Source of the DNA: Sphingobacteriales bacterium 39-19
GTDB taxonomy: Bacteria; Bacteroidota; Bacteroidia; Chitinophagales; Chitinophagaceae
Direction of reading: 5' to 3'
DNA length: 64,000 nt
Assembly: GCA_001898465.1 (NCBI GenBank)
Contig: MKTX01000001.1
Span: 62,001 to 126,000, forward strand
Shown here piece by piece: positions 34,806-43,608 of this stretch (its first letter is position 1; each line of letters starts with the position of its first letter). The notes beneath the pieces were generated by a model. It searched no databases. It was not told the origin of the DNA and saw only the letters and a program-made list of their open reading frames with translations. The translations under genes were made by a program, and so were the position numbers.

Positions 34806-35969
34806 TTATTTAGAACGCTTACGGTATTTATTATAATGTGCAGGATATACCGTTTGGTTATTGGGAATATCATTATCGCCTAGCAGGTATTGTACACATT
34901 CATTTAAAATCTGGTATTTATTCACTAAAAATAATTGCATTTTATCGGCTGGTAATATCAATTCAAATTGGCCGTTTACATTTATAAGATGATCAAAATT
35001 TGGATTGTATTTATTAAAAGAAGCAATATCCATTGAAATATTCTTGGCAATAATTACAGAATTAAATTTCCCGGAAATTGTTTGTGTTTCGGCATTTTCC
35101 ATTTCGGCTGTACTTAATACCGGCTTATTATCATAAGGATTGGATGCGCCGGGGATAGCAGCATAATAATTTCCCCCGCTTAAAGAGGCCCCGCTTTCCA
35201 TGATGTAATGTGTGGCAATAAACTTTTTTACATGGTTGCGGCTTTCCTGGGGTAAATAATATTGCAAGTCCCAAAAATTTTTACTCCCGCTTTGTTTCAT
35301 AGCGCTATATACCCTGCCGGGGCCACCATTGTAAGCAGCAATTACCAATAACCAATCGTGCATTTGCTTATACAGGGTAAGCAAGTATCTTGCCGCAGCG
35401 TGTGTACTTTTATAATAATCTCTCCGCTCATCATAACCGGTATTTACTACTAATCCATATTCTCTTGCGGTATAGGGCATAAATTGCCAGGGACCGCCGG
35501 CACCTACCCAACTGGTAGCGCCAGAATTTAAATTACTTTCAATTACGGCAAGGTATTTTAATTCCCGTGGCAGGCCATATTGTGCAAATATCTGATCTAT
35601 AAGATTAAAATAGGGCGTACCCCATTCCTTCATTTTTACCAGGGATTTGCCATGTAACCTTAAATAATCCTGCATATAACTCTCAGCGTATGGATTTACC
35701 TGTGAAGAATAAGGCAAAGCCGGGTTGTAGGTAAGCCGTGAAAAAAGATTTTTAAATCCATACCGGGTGAGTTGGCTAAAATACTGGACCTTATCTTTTT
35801 TAGGGATTGTTTTTTCACTTACCATTTCATTAATAATGGTATTTTCAGCCAGGGTGTCTTCAGGTACTAAAGCTGAGGTTGATCTATCTTTATTTACACT
35901 ATCTTGCTGAGCCCATACCGCAGCAGTGCCATTAAAAAAAAGAAACAGGTATAAGAAAATTTTTTTCAT
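34806..35969 (-). CDS. Membrane-bound lytic murein transglycosylase, MltD/SLT type
   Basis: A 387-aa exported peptidoglycan-cleaving enzyme with a signal peptide (1-20, ending VWA). The SLT domain spans about residues 120-260: YLAVIESNLN with catalytic E144, then GAGGPWQFMPYTAREYGL, DERRDYYKSTHAAARYL and the LLVIAAYNGGPGRVYSAM motif. The C-terminal region (about 300-370, ISMDIASFNKYNP, ILPADK) resembles a LysM-like module but is weak. It begins 3 bp after the gatA stop, so it is in an operon with gatA. It belongs to the periplasm or outer membrane; no lipobox is seen. Confidence 0.9.
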   Translation of the reverse strand: MKKIFLYLFLFFNGTAAVWAQQDSVNKDRSTSALVPEDTLAENTIINEMVSEKTIPKKDKVQYFSQLTRYGFKNLFSRLTYNPALPYSSQVNPYAESYMQDYLRLHGKSLVKMKEWGTPYFNLIDQIFAQYGLPRELKYLAVIESNLNSGATSWVGAGGPWQFMPYTAREYGLVVNTGYDERRDYYKSTHAAARYLLTLYKQMHDWLLVIAAYNGGPGRVYSAMKQSGSKNFWDLQYYLPQESRNHVKKFIATHYIMESGASLSGGNYYAAIPGASNPYDNKPVLSTAEMENAETQTISGKFNSVIIAKNISMDIASFNKYNPNFDHLINVNGQFELILPADKMQLFLVNKYQILNECVQYLLGDNDIPNNQTVYPAHYNKYRKRSK

Positions 35970-35972
35970 CTA

Positions 35973-37424
35973 TTATGAAGAGACGGATGCCTTGCTTTTA
36001 AGTTGCATGAGCATCTCAGAAATTTGGAGCAAAGTTAACTCATTCCCTCTTTTTGTCATAACCTGGAGCCCATATGGCAGGTTATTACTATGTGAAAATA
36101 ACGGTAAGGCAATGGCCGGTATGGCTGTTAAATTAGCAAAAACGGTATAAATATCAGCTAAATAAGTGGCAACCGGGTCATTTTTGCCTTTTCCCAATTC
36201 AAAAGCAGTGCCCGGGCTCACCGGCATGATGATGCTATCATAATTTGAAAAGATTCCTTCTATTTGCTGAACTAACTTATTCCGTATTTTTTGGGCTTTA
36301 GCATAATAGGCATCATAATAACCCGAGCTTAAAACAAAACTGCCCAGCATAATACGCCGCTTTACTTCGGGGCCAAACCCTTCCGTGCGGTTATTACAAT
36401 AAAAATCTTCAATATTCTCAGCTTCTATTTTGCTTCGGTACCCATACCGGATACCATCATAACGCCCCAGGTTACTGCTCGCTTCGGCCGTTGTTAATAC
36501 ATAGTAGGCGGGAACTATATACGGTAGTAAATCAAAAGATAATTCTTCTACACTATTTCCATTTGCCCGAAGCTGGTCAATCAGTTTTTCAATACTTTTT
36601 TTTATTTCGGGATCCAGGCCTGCATGTTCAAGCGTTTCTTTAAAATAACAAATTGTATATTTTTTACCAGCTTCAGCTTTTAAAGAAAAAGTACCGGGAT
36701 CATTTTTCATCATGGTACTATCCCTTATATCGGGGCGGCTCATAATTTCCAGGGCGAGGGCCGCATCTGGCAGGTTTGTTGAAAAAATACCAATTTGGTC
36801 AAAAGATGAAGCATAAGCAATAAGGCCATAGCGTGAAATTCGCCCGTAACCCGGCTTTATACCAATAATACCGCAAAATCCAGCCGGCTGTCTCACACTG
36901 CCTCCGGTATCGCTTCCCAGGCTTATCATACACATACCTGCCTGTACGGCTACGGCACTCCCCCCCGAAGAGCCACCCGGTACCCGGCTCTCATCCAATG
37001 CATTTAACACAGGCCCGTAATGTGAGTTTTCATTACTGCTGCCCATTGCAAATTCATCACAATTGCAATTACCAATTATAATGGCCTCTTCATCTATTAA
37101 ATATTGTAATGCAGTAGCCGTATAAATAGCCTCAAAATTTTTTAGTATGGCTGAAGCCGCAGTCAGCTGGTGTCCCCGGAAACTAATTACATCTTTAATG
37201 GCAACGATTACGCCGTGCATTCTTTTCATAGGCTTACCGGATTTCCGTTCGGTATCTAAATGTGCTGCCTTTTCCAGTGCCTCTTCCTCATATACTTCTA
37301 CAAATGCATTTAATTTTTTATGCTGTTTTATCTTTTGCAGGTAATGTTGCAAGGCCTTCGTACAAGTAATGGTTTGATTGTAAAGTTGTGCATGGTAGTC
37401 TTGTATATTCGTAAACTCAAACAT
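35973..37424 (-). CDS. gatA: Asp/Glu-tRNA amidotransferase subunit A
   Basis: GatA is the amidase of the GatCAB complex, which converts Glu-tRNA(Gln) and/or Asp-tRNA(Asn) to the amidated form. At 483 aa it has the full amidase signature. The catalytic triad can be placed: K77 (AIKDV), cis-Ser S152 (PGGSSGGS) and nucleophile S176 (SDTGGS). The GFCGIIGIKPGYGRISRYGL stretch is typical of GatA rather than other amidases. gatB and gatC are not adjacent; a YqeY (GatB tail-like) gene lies 6 kb away. Upstream are a long hairpin and the tatA terminator, so transcription probably begins in the 95-bp spacer. Confidence 0.95.
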   Translation of the reverse strand: MFEFTNIQDYHAQLYNQTITCTKALQHYLQKIKQHKKLNAFVEVYEEEALEKAAHLDTERKSGKPMKRMHGVIVAIKDVISFRGHQLTAASAILKNFEAIYTATALQYLIDEEAIIIGNCNCDEFAMGSSNENSHYGPVLNALDESRVPGGSSGGSAVAVQAGMCMISLGSDTGGSVRQPAGFCGIIGIKPGYGRISRYGLIAYASSFDQIGIFSTNLPDAALALEIMSRPDIRDSTMMKNDPGTFSLKAEAGKKYTICYFKETLEHAGLDPEIKKSIEKLIDQLRANGNSVEELSFDLLPYIVPAYYVLTTAEASSNLGRYDGIRYGYRSKIEAENIEDFYCNNRTEGFGPEVKRRIMLGSFVLSSGYYDAYYAKAQKIRNKLVQQIEGIFSNYDSIIMPVSPGTAFELGKGKNDPVATYLADIYTVFANLTAIPAIALPLFSHSNNLPYGLQVMTKRGNELTLLQISEMLMQLKSKASVSS

Positions 37425-37450
37425 CAGCAGCGTAGGTTTTTTTTATGAAA

Positions 37451-37500
37451 TCAGCCGAAGTACACCACCCAACATATGTTGCGTCGCACACTTCGGCTGA
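37451..37500. repeat. Intergenic palindromic element between tatA and gatA
   Basis: A 10-bp perfect stem TCAGCCGAAG/CTTCGGCTGA (37451-37460 with 37491-37500) encloses an inner perfect palindrome AACATATGTT (37471-37480). Part of one arm recurs at 21089-21105. No T run follows. It looks like a dispersed REP-like element or a long hairpin. Confidence 0.5.
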
Positions 37501-37502
37501 AG

Positions 37503-37532
37503 AATAAAACGGCAGTTTTTTACTGGGCCGTT
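37503..37532 (-). terminator. Terminator overlapping the tatA stop codon
   Basis: The stem AACGGC/GCCGTT (37508-37513 with 37527-37532) with an inner AGT/ACT pairing and a T-rich run leftward includes the tatA stop (37520-37522). The coding end itself therefore forms the terminator. T runs on both sides make it bidirectional. Confidence 0.65.
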
Positions 37533-37759
37533 TTTTGTTCTTTGTTAATGTTGTCCTTTTCTTTCATTCCTTCTTCAATTTCATTCTTCACATTATTTTT
37601 GGCATCATTAAACTCACGCATGCCCCTGCCTACTCCTCTCATTAACTCAGGAATTTTTTTGCCGCCAAATAAAAGCAGAATGGCAATGATAATTAAGATC
37701 CACTCTCCCCCACCGGGCATACTCCATAATAAAATGGAATTAAAAAATGATACTATCAT
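37520..37759 (-). CDS. tatA: Twin-arginine translocase subunit TatA/E
   Basis: A 79-aa membrane protein with the standard TatA plan: short N-terminus, one membrane helix with the family's gEWiLIIIAILLLFGGKKIPELMRGVGRGMREF, then an amphipathic helix and a charged, Glu/Lys-rich tail. TatA oligomers form the pathway for folded Tat substrates. tatC is not adjacent. A near-consensus -7 box, TATCTTTA (minus strand 37784-37777), lies 17 bp upstream. Its stop lies inside a terminator hairpin. Confidence 0.93.
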   Translation of the reverse strand: MIVSFFNSILLWSMPGGGEWILIIIAILLLFGGKKIPELMRGVGRGMREFNDAKNNVKNEIEEGMKEKDNINKEQKTAQ

Positions 37760-37868
37760 GTTATAAATTTGAAATGTAAAGATACAGGTTTTTGTATTTC
37801 ACCTATATACGTAAAAAGAAAGGCCCCGGGTTTAACGGGTACTTAACGAAACTGGAATATGGGTTTAA

Positions 37869-37994
37869 TTATTTAATATACCGCCCGCATTTTGCTTTAC
37901 CGTTGGCAGCCTCATAGGGCGTAATGCCACGGGCACAGGAACTAAAGAATAAGGCAGCGAAGGCTACAAATGCAATTACAAGGAGAATACGCAT
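37869..37994 (-). CDS. Small lipoprotein, 41 aa
   Basis: This short gene lies between tatA and rplS. It encodes 41 residues: MRILLVIAFVAFAALFFSS, then a lipobox Cys at position 20, then a 21-residue mature peptide CARGITPYEAANGKAKCGRYI plus K. The signal is a good type II (lipoprotein) signal. The mature peptide has a second cysteine (C36) and a polar GITPYEAANGKAKCG core, which I recall from tiny Bacteroidota lipoproteins of unknown role. It should be attached to the inner or outer membrane on the periplasmic side. It has no gene overlap and its function is unknown. Confidence 0.72.
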   Translation of the reverse strand: MRILLVIAFVAFAALFFSSCARGITPYEAANGKAKCGRYIK

Positions 37995-38109
37995 AGATTT
38001 TAAATTGTGAGGTGAGGTTAATTTCTAAAAATGTACAAGTTTTTCTATGCGCTAAAGTTTATTGAAGCCGAAAAATAATAAAGGTTTTATCAAAATCAAA
38101 ATTTTTGAT

Positions 38110-38146
38110 AAAAAAAAACAGCTGGTAGTATAACCAACTGTTTTTA
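38110..38146 (-). terminator. Intrinsic terminator of rplS
   Basis: The stem ACAGCTGGT/ACCAACTGT (38118-38126 with 38133-38141, one mismatch) is followed leftward by a T8 run. It lies 20 bases past the rplS stop. Confidence 0.85.
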
Positions 38147-38166
38147 TGAACATTTTTAAAAGATAA

Positions 38167-38526
38167 TTAAGCTTTAACTGCCATACGTTTTTCTTTGATA
38201 CGGGCGCTTTTACCACTACGTTCTCTTAAGAAATAAAGTTTTGCCCTGCGTACCCGGCCGGCTTTATTTATAATAATACTATCAATATTGGGAGAATTTA
38301 CAGGAAATAAACGCTCAACTCCTACTCCGTCGCTAATTTTTCTCACGGTAAAAGAAGCGGTTGCTCCATTACCCTGGCGTTTAATCACATTTCCTTTAAA
38401 ACTTTGGATTCTTTCCTTAGTTCCTTCTACAATCTTATAGTTTACAGTAATATTATCACCTGCTTTAAAGGCAGGAACTTTAGCTGTAGTTGTTAATTGA
38501 TCATGTACAAATTGAATTGCGTCCAT
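38167..38526 (-). CDS. rplS: Ribosomal protein L19
   Basis: A 119-aa large-subunit protein at the 30S-50S interface. Family stretches: [59 protein letters not shown] and [21 protein letters not shown]. The length is usual. It is transcribed from its own TACCTTTG box, 22 bp upstream, to a strong terminator. trmD and rpsP, its neighbours in many phyla, are absent here. Confidence 0.98.
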   Translation of the reverse strand: MDAIQFVHDQLTTTAKVPAFKAGDNITVNYKIVEGTKERIQSFKGNVIKRQGNGATASFTVRKISDGVGVERLFPVNSPNIDSIIINKAGRVRRAKLYFLRERSGKSARIKEKRMAVKA

Positions 38527-38548
38527 TTCTTTCTATTTTTACGGGTGG

Positions 38549-38556
38549 CAAAGGTA
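38549..38556 (-). promoter_or_regulatory. -7 promoter element of rplS
   Basis: TACCTTTG on the minus strand, 22 bp before the ATG, is an exact TAnnTTTG match. Confidence 0.65.
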
Positions 38557-38616
38557 GGGAAATAAATATAAAATGGCCAATGTTTGCCAGATTATTTTTT
38601 GAATTCCCATTTAAGC

Positions 38617-40182
38617 CTACCGGGCTATGTTTACTGCCCTTTTTTCCCGTATTACAGTAACTTTAATCTGGCCCGGGAAGGTCATTTCAGTTTGTATTTT
38701 TTGAGCAATTTCAAAGCTTAGTTTATCGCTTTCGGCATCCGATACTTTTTCTGCCTCTACAATTACCCGAAGTTCCCGTCCTGCCTGGATGGCATAGGCT
38801 TTTTCTACGCCATTATAAGAAACGGCCAGGTTTTCAAGATCTTTTATGCGTTGCAGGTATTGCTGCATAATTTCCCTCCTGGCACCCGGGCGTGCGCCAC
38901 TAATAGCATCGCAAGCTTGTACTATGGGAGAGATTACATATTGCATTTCCATTTCATCGTGGTGAGCGCCAATGGCATTCACTACTGCCGGGTTTTCACC
39001 ATATTTCTCAGCCAGTTTTGCACCTAATAAGGCATGGCTTAATTCGGTTTCTTCATCGGGTACCTTACCTATATCGTGCAACAGGCCTGCTCTTTTTGCT
39101 AATTTAGGGTTCATGCCCAGTTCTGCCGCCATAATGCCGCAAAGATTAGCTGTTTCCCTGCTATGCATCAGCAGGTTTTGGCCATAGCTGCTTCTAAAAC
39201 GCATCCGGCCCACCATCCGAATCAATTCTTTATGCAGGCCATGAATACCCAGCTCTATTACGGTACGTTCACCAATATCCATTACCTGGTCATCTAATTG
39301 TTTGCGGGTTTTTTCTACCACTTCTTCAATACGAGCCGGGTGAATACGCCCATCAGCCACAAGGCGTTGCAGGGAAAGCCGGGCCACTTCCCGCCGTAGT
39401 GGATCAAATGAAGAAAGTACGATTGCCTCCGGCGTATCATCTACAATCAAGTCTACCCCGGTTGCGGCTTCAATAGCCCTGATATTTCTGCCCTCTCTTC
39501 CTATGATTGAACCTTTAATTTCGTCACTCTCCAAATTAAATACAGTAATAGAGTTTTCTATTGCGTTTTCTGCAGCGGTTCGTTGTATTGTTTGAATTAC
39601 AATTTTGCGGGCTTCTTTATTCGCTTTTAAGCGGGCCTCTTCTATTATTTCCTGCTGTAAAGACAGGGCTTTGCTGTGCGCTTCCTGTTTTAAACTTTCA
39701 ATGATTTGGGCACGGGCATCTTCGGCACTAAGCCCAGCCACTTTTTCTAAGCGGCGTACATGTTCTTCCTGGTGTTTTTCCAGTTCGGCACGCTTAATAT
39801 TTACCACTTCTATCTGCCGGTTCAGGTTTTCTTTGATCGCCTCATTTTCTTTTATTTGGCGCTCCAGGCTTCCTTCTTTACTGTGCAGGCTTTGCTCTTT
39901 TTGTTTAATTCGGTTTTCGCTTTCGGCTACTTTTTGTGAGCGGTGCATCAGTTCTTTTTCATGATCTGATTTTAACTGTACAAACCTTTCCTTAGCTTCC
40001 AGCTCCCTTTCCTTTTTGTAGGTATCTGCTTTTAATTTTGCCTCGGCAAGCATTTTTTGCGATTCTACCTCTGCTTCCTGTAATTTTTTTTGATTGTCTT
40101 TGGTAAAAATGAGTTTACCCAGTAAAATACCCAGCAAGAGTGCCGCCACACCTATAATGATGTATATTATTGTAGATTCCAT
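38617..40182 (-). CDS. rny: Ribonuclease Y
   Basis: RNase Y is a membrane-anchored endoribonuclease central to mRNA decay in bacteria without RNase E dominance. The 521 aa show an N-terminal membrane helix ([22 protein letters not shown]), a long Lys/Glu/Gln coiled coil (about 25-205), a KH domain ([29 protein letters not shown]) and an HD domain (LLHDIGKV, then GAHHDE). The C-terminus ([33 protein letters not shown]) matches the family. A TATCTTCG near-consensus -7 box lies at 40259-40252, about 70 bp upstream on the minus strand. Confidence 0.97.
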   Translation of the reverse strand: MESTIIYIIIGVAALLLGILLGKLIFTKDNQKKLQEAEVESQKMLAEAKLKADTYKKERELEAKERFVQLKSDHEKELMHRSQKVAESENRIKQKEQSLHSKEGSLERQIKENEAIKENLNRQIEVVNIKRAELEKHQEEHVRRLEKVAGLSAEDARAQIIESLKQEAHSKALSLQQEIIEEARLKANKEARKIVIQTIQRTAAENAIENSITVFNLESDEIKGSIIGREGRNIRAIEAATGVDLIVDDTPEAIVLSSFDPLRREVARLSLQRLVADGRIHPARIEEVVEKTRKQLDDQVMDIGERTVIELGIHGLHKELIRMVGRMRFRSSYGQNLLMHSRETANLCGIMAAELGMNPKLAKRAGLLHDIGKVPDEETELSHALLGAKLAEKYGENPAVVNAIGAHHDEMEMQYVISPIVQACDAISGARPGARREIMQQYLQRIKDLENLAVSYNGVEKAYAIQAGRELRVIVEAEKVSDAESDKLSFEIAQKIQTEMTFPGQIKVTVIREKRAVNIAR

Positions 40183-40362
40183 TGAATGTTAATTGTTTAA
40201 ACTGATATATATTTTTTCTCTTCATAATTAGGTTCATAAGAAGCGATTAGGCGAAGATAAGCATAAATTGATATCTTTAAATTGATACTTATGGCAATAA
40301 AATTCAATTTTTGTAAGTCCTCAAAAAAGGTAACATTCAGCCGATTTGTATAATTTTAACCT

Positions 40363-41655
40363 ATGGATCTTATTGCATTACTCGCTATTCTGGTTTCCCT
40401 GCTCATCATTGGCTTTTTGTCTGGGATTGAAATTGCCTTTCTTTCTGCCAATAAAATATCTATTGAATTAAGTAAAAAACAGGGTACACAAGCAGGTAAA
40501 ACCTGGAGTTTTTTTGCCGACCGGCCGGCTCGTTTCCTGGGTACCGTGTTGGTGGCCGGCAATGTATTGTTAGTGATATACGGGTTGCTGGTTGGCGATA
40601 TGCTTTTCCCCATTTGGAAATGGATAGAACATCACCTGCCTGCTGCTTCGGGCAATTATATAAAATATATTAAACTGCTGGTAGAAACCATCCTGTCAAC
40701 CCTCATTATTGTAATCGTAGAATTTTTTAGCAGGGCTTATTTCCGGGCAAAAAATAACAGTGTACTAAATATGGGTATCATCACCTATGCGGCCCGTTTT
40801 TTTTACTGGCTTTTTTCTTCTGCAGCCACCAGTTTTGTAAATATTTCTGAATGGATATTGAAAACTGTGTTCGATGTAAAATTGCGGAATAAACAAGAAA
40901 TATTCAGTAAGCTGGATATTGAGCAGTTTATGATTCAAAATAAAAATACACCGGGCGAAGAAGAACAATCAGAAATAAATAAAGAGCTTTTTGAAAATGC
41001 ATTAACCCTAAAAGATGTGAAGCTAAGGGAATGCCTCATTCCCAGGAATGAAATTATATCCATACAAAAAAATACGAGTCCCGAAGATGCCAGGAAACGA
41101 TTCATAGAAACGGGCTTGAGCAAGCTGGTAGTATATGACCAGGATGTAGACAGTATTATTGGATATATTCACCAATTGGATCTTTTTAAAAAACCCGCCA
41201 GTATTTTAGAAGTACTGCTCCCCATCCCTATGGTGCCCGAAAGCATGAGCGCTACCGATTTAATGACCCGGTTCAGCACCCAGCGTAAAAGTATTGCCTG
41301 GGTAATAGATGAATTTGGGGGTACCGCCGGCATTGTAACCATGGAAGATTTACTGGAAGAAATATTTGGGGATATTAAAGACGAGTATGACGATGTGGAT
41401 GACCTGGTAGAAAAACAAATATCAACGAACGAATATATTTTTAGCGGCCGTATGAAACTAGATCATATAACGGAAAAATATGGACTCCATTTTTCGAATG
41501 ATGAAAATACCGAAACGCTATCGGGTTATGTAATTCAGCAACATGGCGAAATTCCGCAGGAGAATGAACGAATTTCTATTGATCGATACGAATTTCAAAT
41601 ACTTAGTGTAAGCAATACCCGTATTGAAACTATAAAATTAAGGGTGCAGCAATAA
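40363..41655 (+). CDS. CNNM/CBS-domain membrane protein (HlyC/CorC family)
   Basis: A 430-aa protein with an N-terminal CNNM (DUF21) membrane domain, about residues 1-200, starting IALLAILVSLLIIGFLSGIEIAFLSA. Two CBS domains follow (about 215-340; CLIPRNEIISIQKN, SKLVVYD, STQRKSIAWVIDEFGGTAGIVTMEDLLEEIFG). A CorC_HlyC transporter-associated domain (about 350-430) ends the protein. The family includes magnesium/cobalt efflux proteins and the gliding protein GldE. gldD, the usual neighbour of gldE, is not here, so I keep the family name only. Confidence 0.88.
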   Translation: MDLIALLAILVSLLIIGFLSGIEIAFLSANKISIELSKKQGTQAGKTWSFFADRPARFLGTVLVAGNVLLVIYGLLVGDMLFPIWKWIEHHLPAASGNYIKYIKLLVETILSTLIIVIVEFFSRAYFRAKNNSVLNMGIITYAARFFYWLFSSAATSFVNISEWILKTVFDVKLRNKQEIFSKLDIEQFMIQNKNTPGEEEQSEINKELFENALTLKDVKLRECLIPRNEIISIQKNTSPEDARKRFIETGLSKLVVYDQDVDSIIGYIHQLDLFKKPASILEVLLPIPMVPESMSATDLMTRFSTQRKSIAWVIDEFGGTAGIVTMEDLLEEIFGDIKDEYDDVDDLVEKQISTNEYIFSGRMKLDHITEKYGLHFSNDENTETLSGYVIQQHGEIPQENERISIDRYEFQILSVSNTRIETIKLRVQQ

Positions 41656-41665
41656 GATATAAAAT

Positions 41666-41673
41666 TAATTTTG
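41666..41673 (+). promoter_or_regulatory. -7-like element immediately before the GT-B-like gene
   Basis: TAATTTTG ends 4 bp before ATG 41678, so a transcript from it would be leaderless. The preceding gene ends only 10 bp upstream, so chance occurrence or readthrough transcription is also possible. Confidence 0.4.
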
Positions 41674-41677
41674 CGAT

Positions 41678-42736
41678 ATGATTATTGCCGCTCTTCTCCA
41701 TTTTAATCCCGGTTCCAAAACGAATATTGAGGCTGTAATGTTATCGCACCTGGCCAACCAGTACCCGGCTCATCAATTTGTATTTTTTTATACCGGCACC
41801 CCGCCTCTGTATTTTACAAATAACAACCATGCCCGCACTATTCAGGTAGCTATAAAAACTCAGCCTGATTATATGTACTGCATTTGGAGCCGGTTTTCAT
41901 TGCCCCGGTTATTAAAAAAATACAAGGCCGATGTGTTTGTAAACTGCAATTCATTTGTAAATACATACATCCAAACTCCTCAAGTACTTTTTTTTACAAA
42001 ACAATTCCTGTTTAAAAACAAAAAACAAGCAGGTACGTTTTCTCATTTTAAAAAACGGGGCATAGCCGTTACCGAAAATTATTTTATTGAAAATATGAAA
42101 CTGGCTGATAGGGAGCCTCAAATATTTGAAACAGGCTACCCGGTTGCTGAAGGTTTTACTGCCGCCAGTTGGCAGGAAAAGCTAAGTATTAAAACAGAAT
42201 TTGCGGCAGGCCATGATTTTTTTATCTGCCTCATTCATCTCCAAAATAAAAACCAGGCAATAACGATTTTAAAAGCATTTAGTATTTTTAAAAAACGGCA
42301 AAAATCCGCTATCCGGCTTGTTTTGTTACTGAAAGGCATACACATTGAAGAAGCTGTACCCGAATTTCATTTATACAAATACCGCCAGGAAGTAAACATA
42401 CAACAGGAAATTAATGAAGCACATACCCGCCGGTTGCTGGCTGCAGCATTTGCCTTTATAGCTATTTCACATGATTTGGAGATTACCGATGCCTTACTTG
42501 CGCTTCATGCTAATGTGCCCATTATTCTGCCGGACACAGAGCGTTTTCATAAATTATGTAAAGATGCGGCTATTTATTGCGGGAATGAAGAAAAAAGTAT
42601 AGCTGAGGGTATGATGGAAATTTATAAAAATGAATTATTACAGCACACGCTTATTGAAAATGCACAGGAAATAATATCTTTCCACAGCCTGGCTGCCAGT
42701 ACAAACAAACTTTGGGAGGCTATCGTAAAAAATTAA
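41678..42736 (+). CDS. GT-B-like glycosyltransferase homologue with degenerate active site
   Basis: A 352-aa soluble protein whose layout looks like a family-4-type glycosyltransferase. There is an N-terminal half (AALLHFNPGSKTNIEAVMLSHLANQYPAHQFVFFYTG) and a C-terminal half with the ITDALLALHANVPIILPD segment. The latter corresponds in position to the usual E-G-F-x-x-x-x-x-E-A-x-x-x-x-x-P nucleotide-sugar site. The key glutamates and glycine are not conserved in this segment, so it may be inactive or use other residues. The resemblance is judged by eye. It follows the CNNM gene by 22 bp and precedes gldC by 52 bp. Confidence 0.68.
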   Translation: MIIAALLHFNPGSKTNIEAVMLSHLANQYPAHQFVFFYTGTPPLYFTNNNHARTIQVAIKTQPDYMYCIWSRFSLPRLLKKYKADVFVNCNSFVNTYIQTPQVLFFTKQFLFKNKKQAGTFSHFKKRGIAVTENYFIENMKLADREPQIFETGYPVAEGFTAASWQEKLSIKTEFAAGHDFFICLIHLQNKNQAITILKAFSIFKKRQKSAIRLVLLLKGIHIEEAVPEFHLYKYRQEVNIQQEINEAHTRRLLAAAFAFIAISHDLEITDALLALHANVPIILPDTERFHKLCKDAAIYCGNEEKSIAEGMMEIYKNELLQHTLIENAQEIISFHSLAASTNKLWEAIVKN

Positions 42737-42758
42737 ACAGCGATAAAAAAACGGGTAT

Positions 42759-42766
42759 TACCTTTG
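42759..42766 (+). promoter_or_regulatory. -7 promoter element of gldC
   Basis: TACCTTTG, 22 bp before ATG 42789, is an exact TAnnTTTG match. Confidence 0.65.
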
Positions 42767-42788
42767 CCCCCATACACAAATCAATTTT

Positions 42789-43130
42789 ATGCAGAAATCT
42801 ACAATCAATATCGATGTATTATTAGACCCCAACCGCATCCCGGAAATTATTAACTGGCAGGCAACAGAAAGTACGGCCGGAGAACTACAAAAAGCAAAAG
42901 CCATGTGCCTTGCCTTTTGGGATGGCGCAGAAAAAACAGCGATGCGGATTGATCTTTGGGCCAAAGATATGATGGTAGATGAAATGGGTGATTTTTATTA
43001 CCAAATGCTCATGACCATGGCCGATACATTTAACCGGGCCACCAAACAAGAAGAGCTATCAGAAGAACTGAAAACTTTTGCCCGTAGTTTCTTTAAAAAA
43101 TTCATGGATAAAATGCATGAAGAAAAATAA
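42789..43130 (+). CDS. gldC: Gliding motility protein GldC
   Basis: This 113-aa cytoplasmic protein matches GldC throughout: INIDVLLDPNRIPEIINWQATES, KAKAMCLAFWDGAEKTAMRIDLWAKDMMVDEM, FYYQMLMTMADTFNRAT and EELKTFARSFF. GldC supports gliding in Flavobacterium; its biochemical role is not known, and it is kept by many non-gliding Bacteroidota. It has its own -7 box and heads a tight gldC-yqeY-cvpA run (20 and 5 bp gaps). Confidence 0.93.
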   Translation: MQKSTINIDVLLDPNRIPEIINWQATESTAGELQKAKAMCLAFWDGAEKTAMRIDLWAKDMMVDEMGDFYYQMLMTMADTFNRATKQEELSEELKTFARSFFKKFMDKMHEEK

Positions 43131-43150
43131 ATAATGATAAAAAACAGTTT

Positions 43151-43603
43151 ATGCGTTTAGAACAAAAAATAATGGCCGAAATGAAAGAGGCTATGAAATT
43201 AAAAAATGAAGGAGCTTTAAGGGGATTGCGTGCTATAAAAGCAGAAATCATTAAAGCCAAAACAGAACCCGGCGCTGGTGGTGAAATAGATGAAGCGACA
43301 GAATTAAAATTTTTACAAAAAATGATGAAACAGCGCAAAGACTCTCTTGAAATATTCGAACAGCAAAACCGGGAAGACCTGGCCTTAAAAGAAAGAGAGG
43401 AAATAGAAATTATTGCCAAATTTTTACCCCAACCCTTAAGTGCCGGTGAATTAAAAAATGAACTCCAAAAGATCATTTCAGAAACCGGGGCTGCATCGGC
43501 TGCAGATTTAGGCAAAGTAATGGGCGTTGCCAGTAAAAGATTAGCAGGTAAAGCCGATGGAAAAGCGATTAGTACCGCCGTAAAAGAGCTGCTGGGCAAT
43601 TAA
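43151..43603 (+). CDS. GatB/YqeY domain protein
   Basis: A 150-aa protein related to the tail of GatB, with the family's MKEAMKLKNEGALRGLRAIKAEIIKAKTEPGA, TELKFLQKMMKQRKDSLEIFEQQNREDLALKE and the AADLGKVMGVASKRLAGKADGKAI signature. YqeY proteins are thought to touch tRNA through this helical domain, but no activity is proven. It is five bases from cvpA. Confidence 0.93.
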   Translation: MRLEQKIMAEMKEAMKLKNEGALRGLRAIKAEIIKAKTEPGAGGEIDEATELKFLQKMMKQRKDSLEIFEQQNREDLALKEREEIEIIAKFLPQPLSAGELKNELQKIISETGAASAADLGKVMGVASKRLAGKADGKAISTAVKELLGN

Positions 43604-43608
43604 AAAAA

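Noticed and set aside
43102..43599. 165-codon minus-strand frame opposite yqeY
   Set aside because: Antisense to a well-conserved gene; no features of its own.
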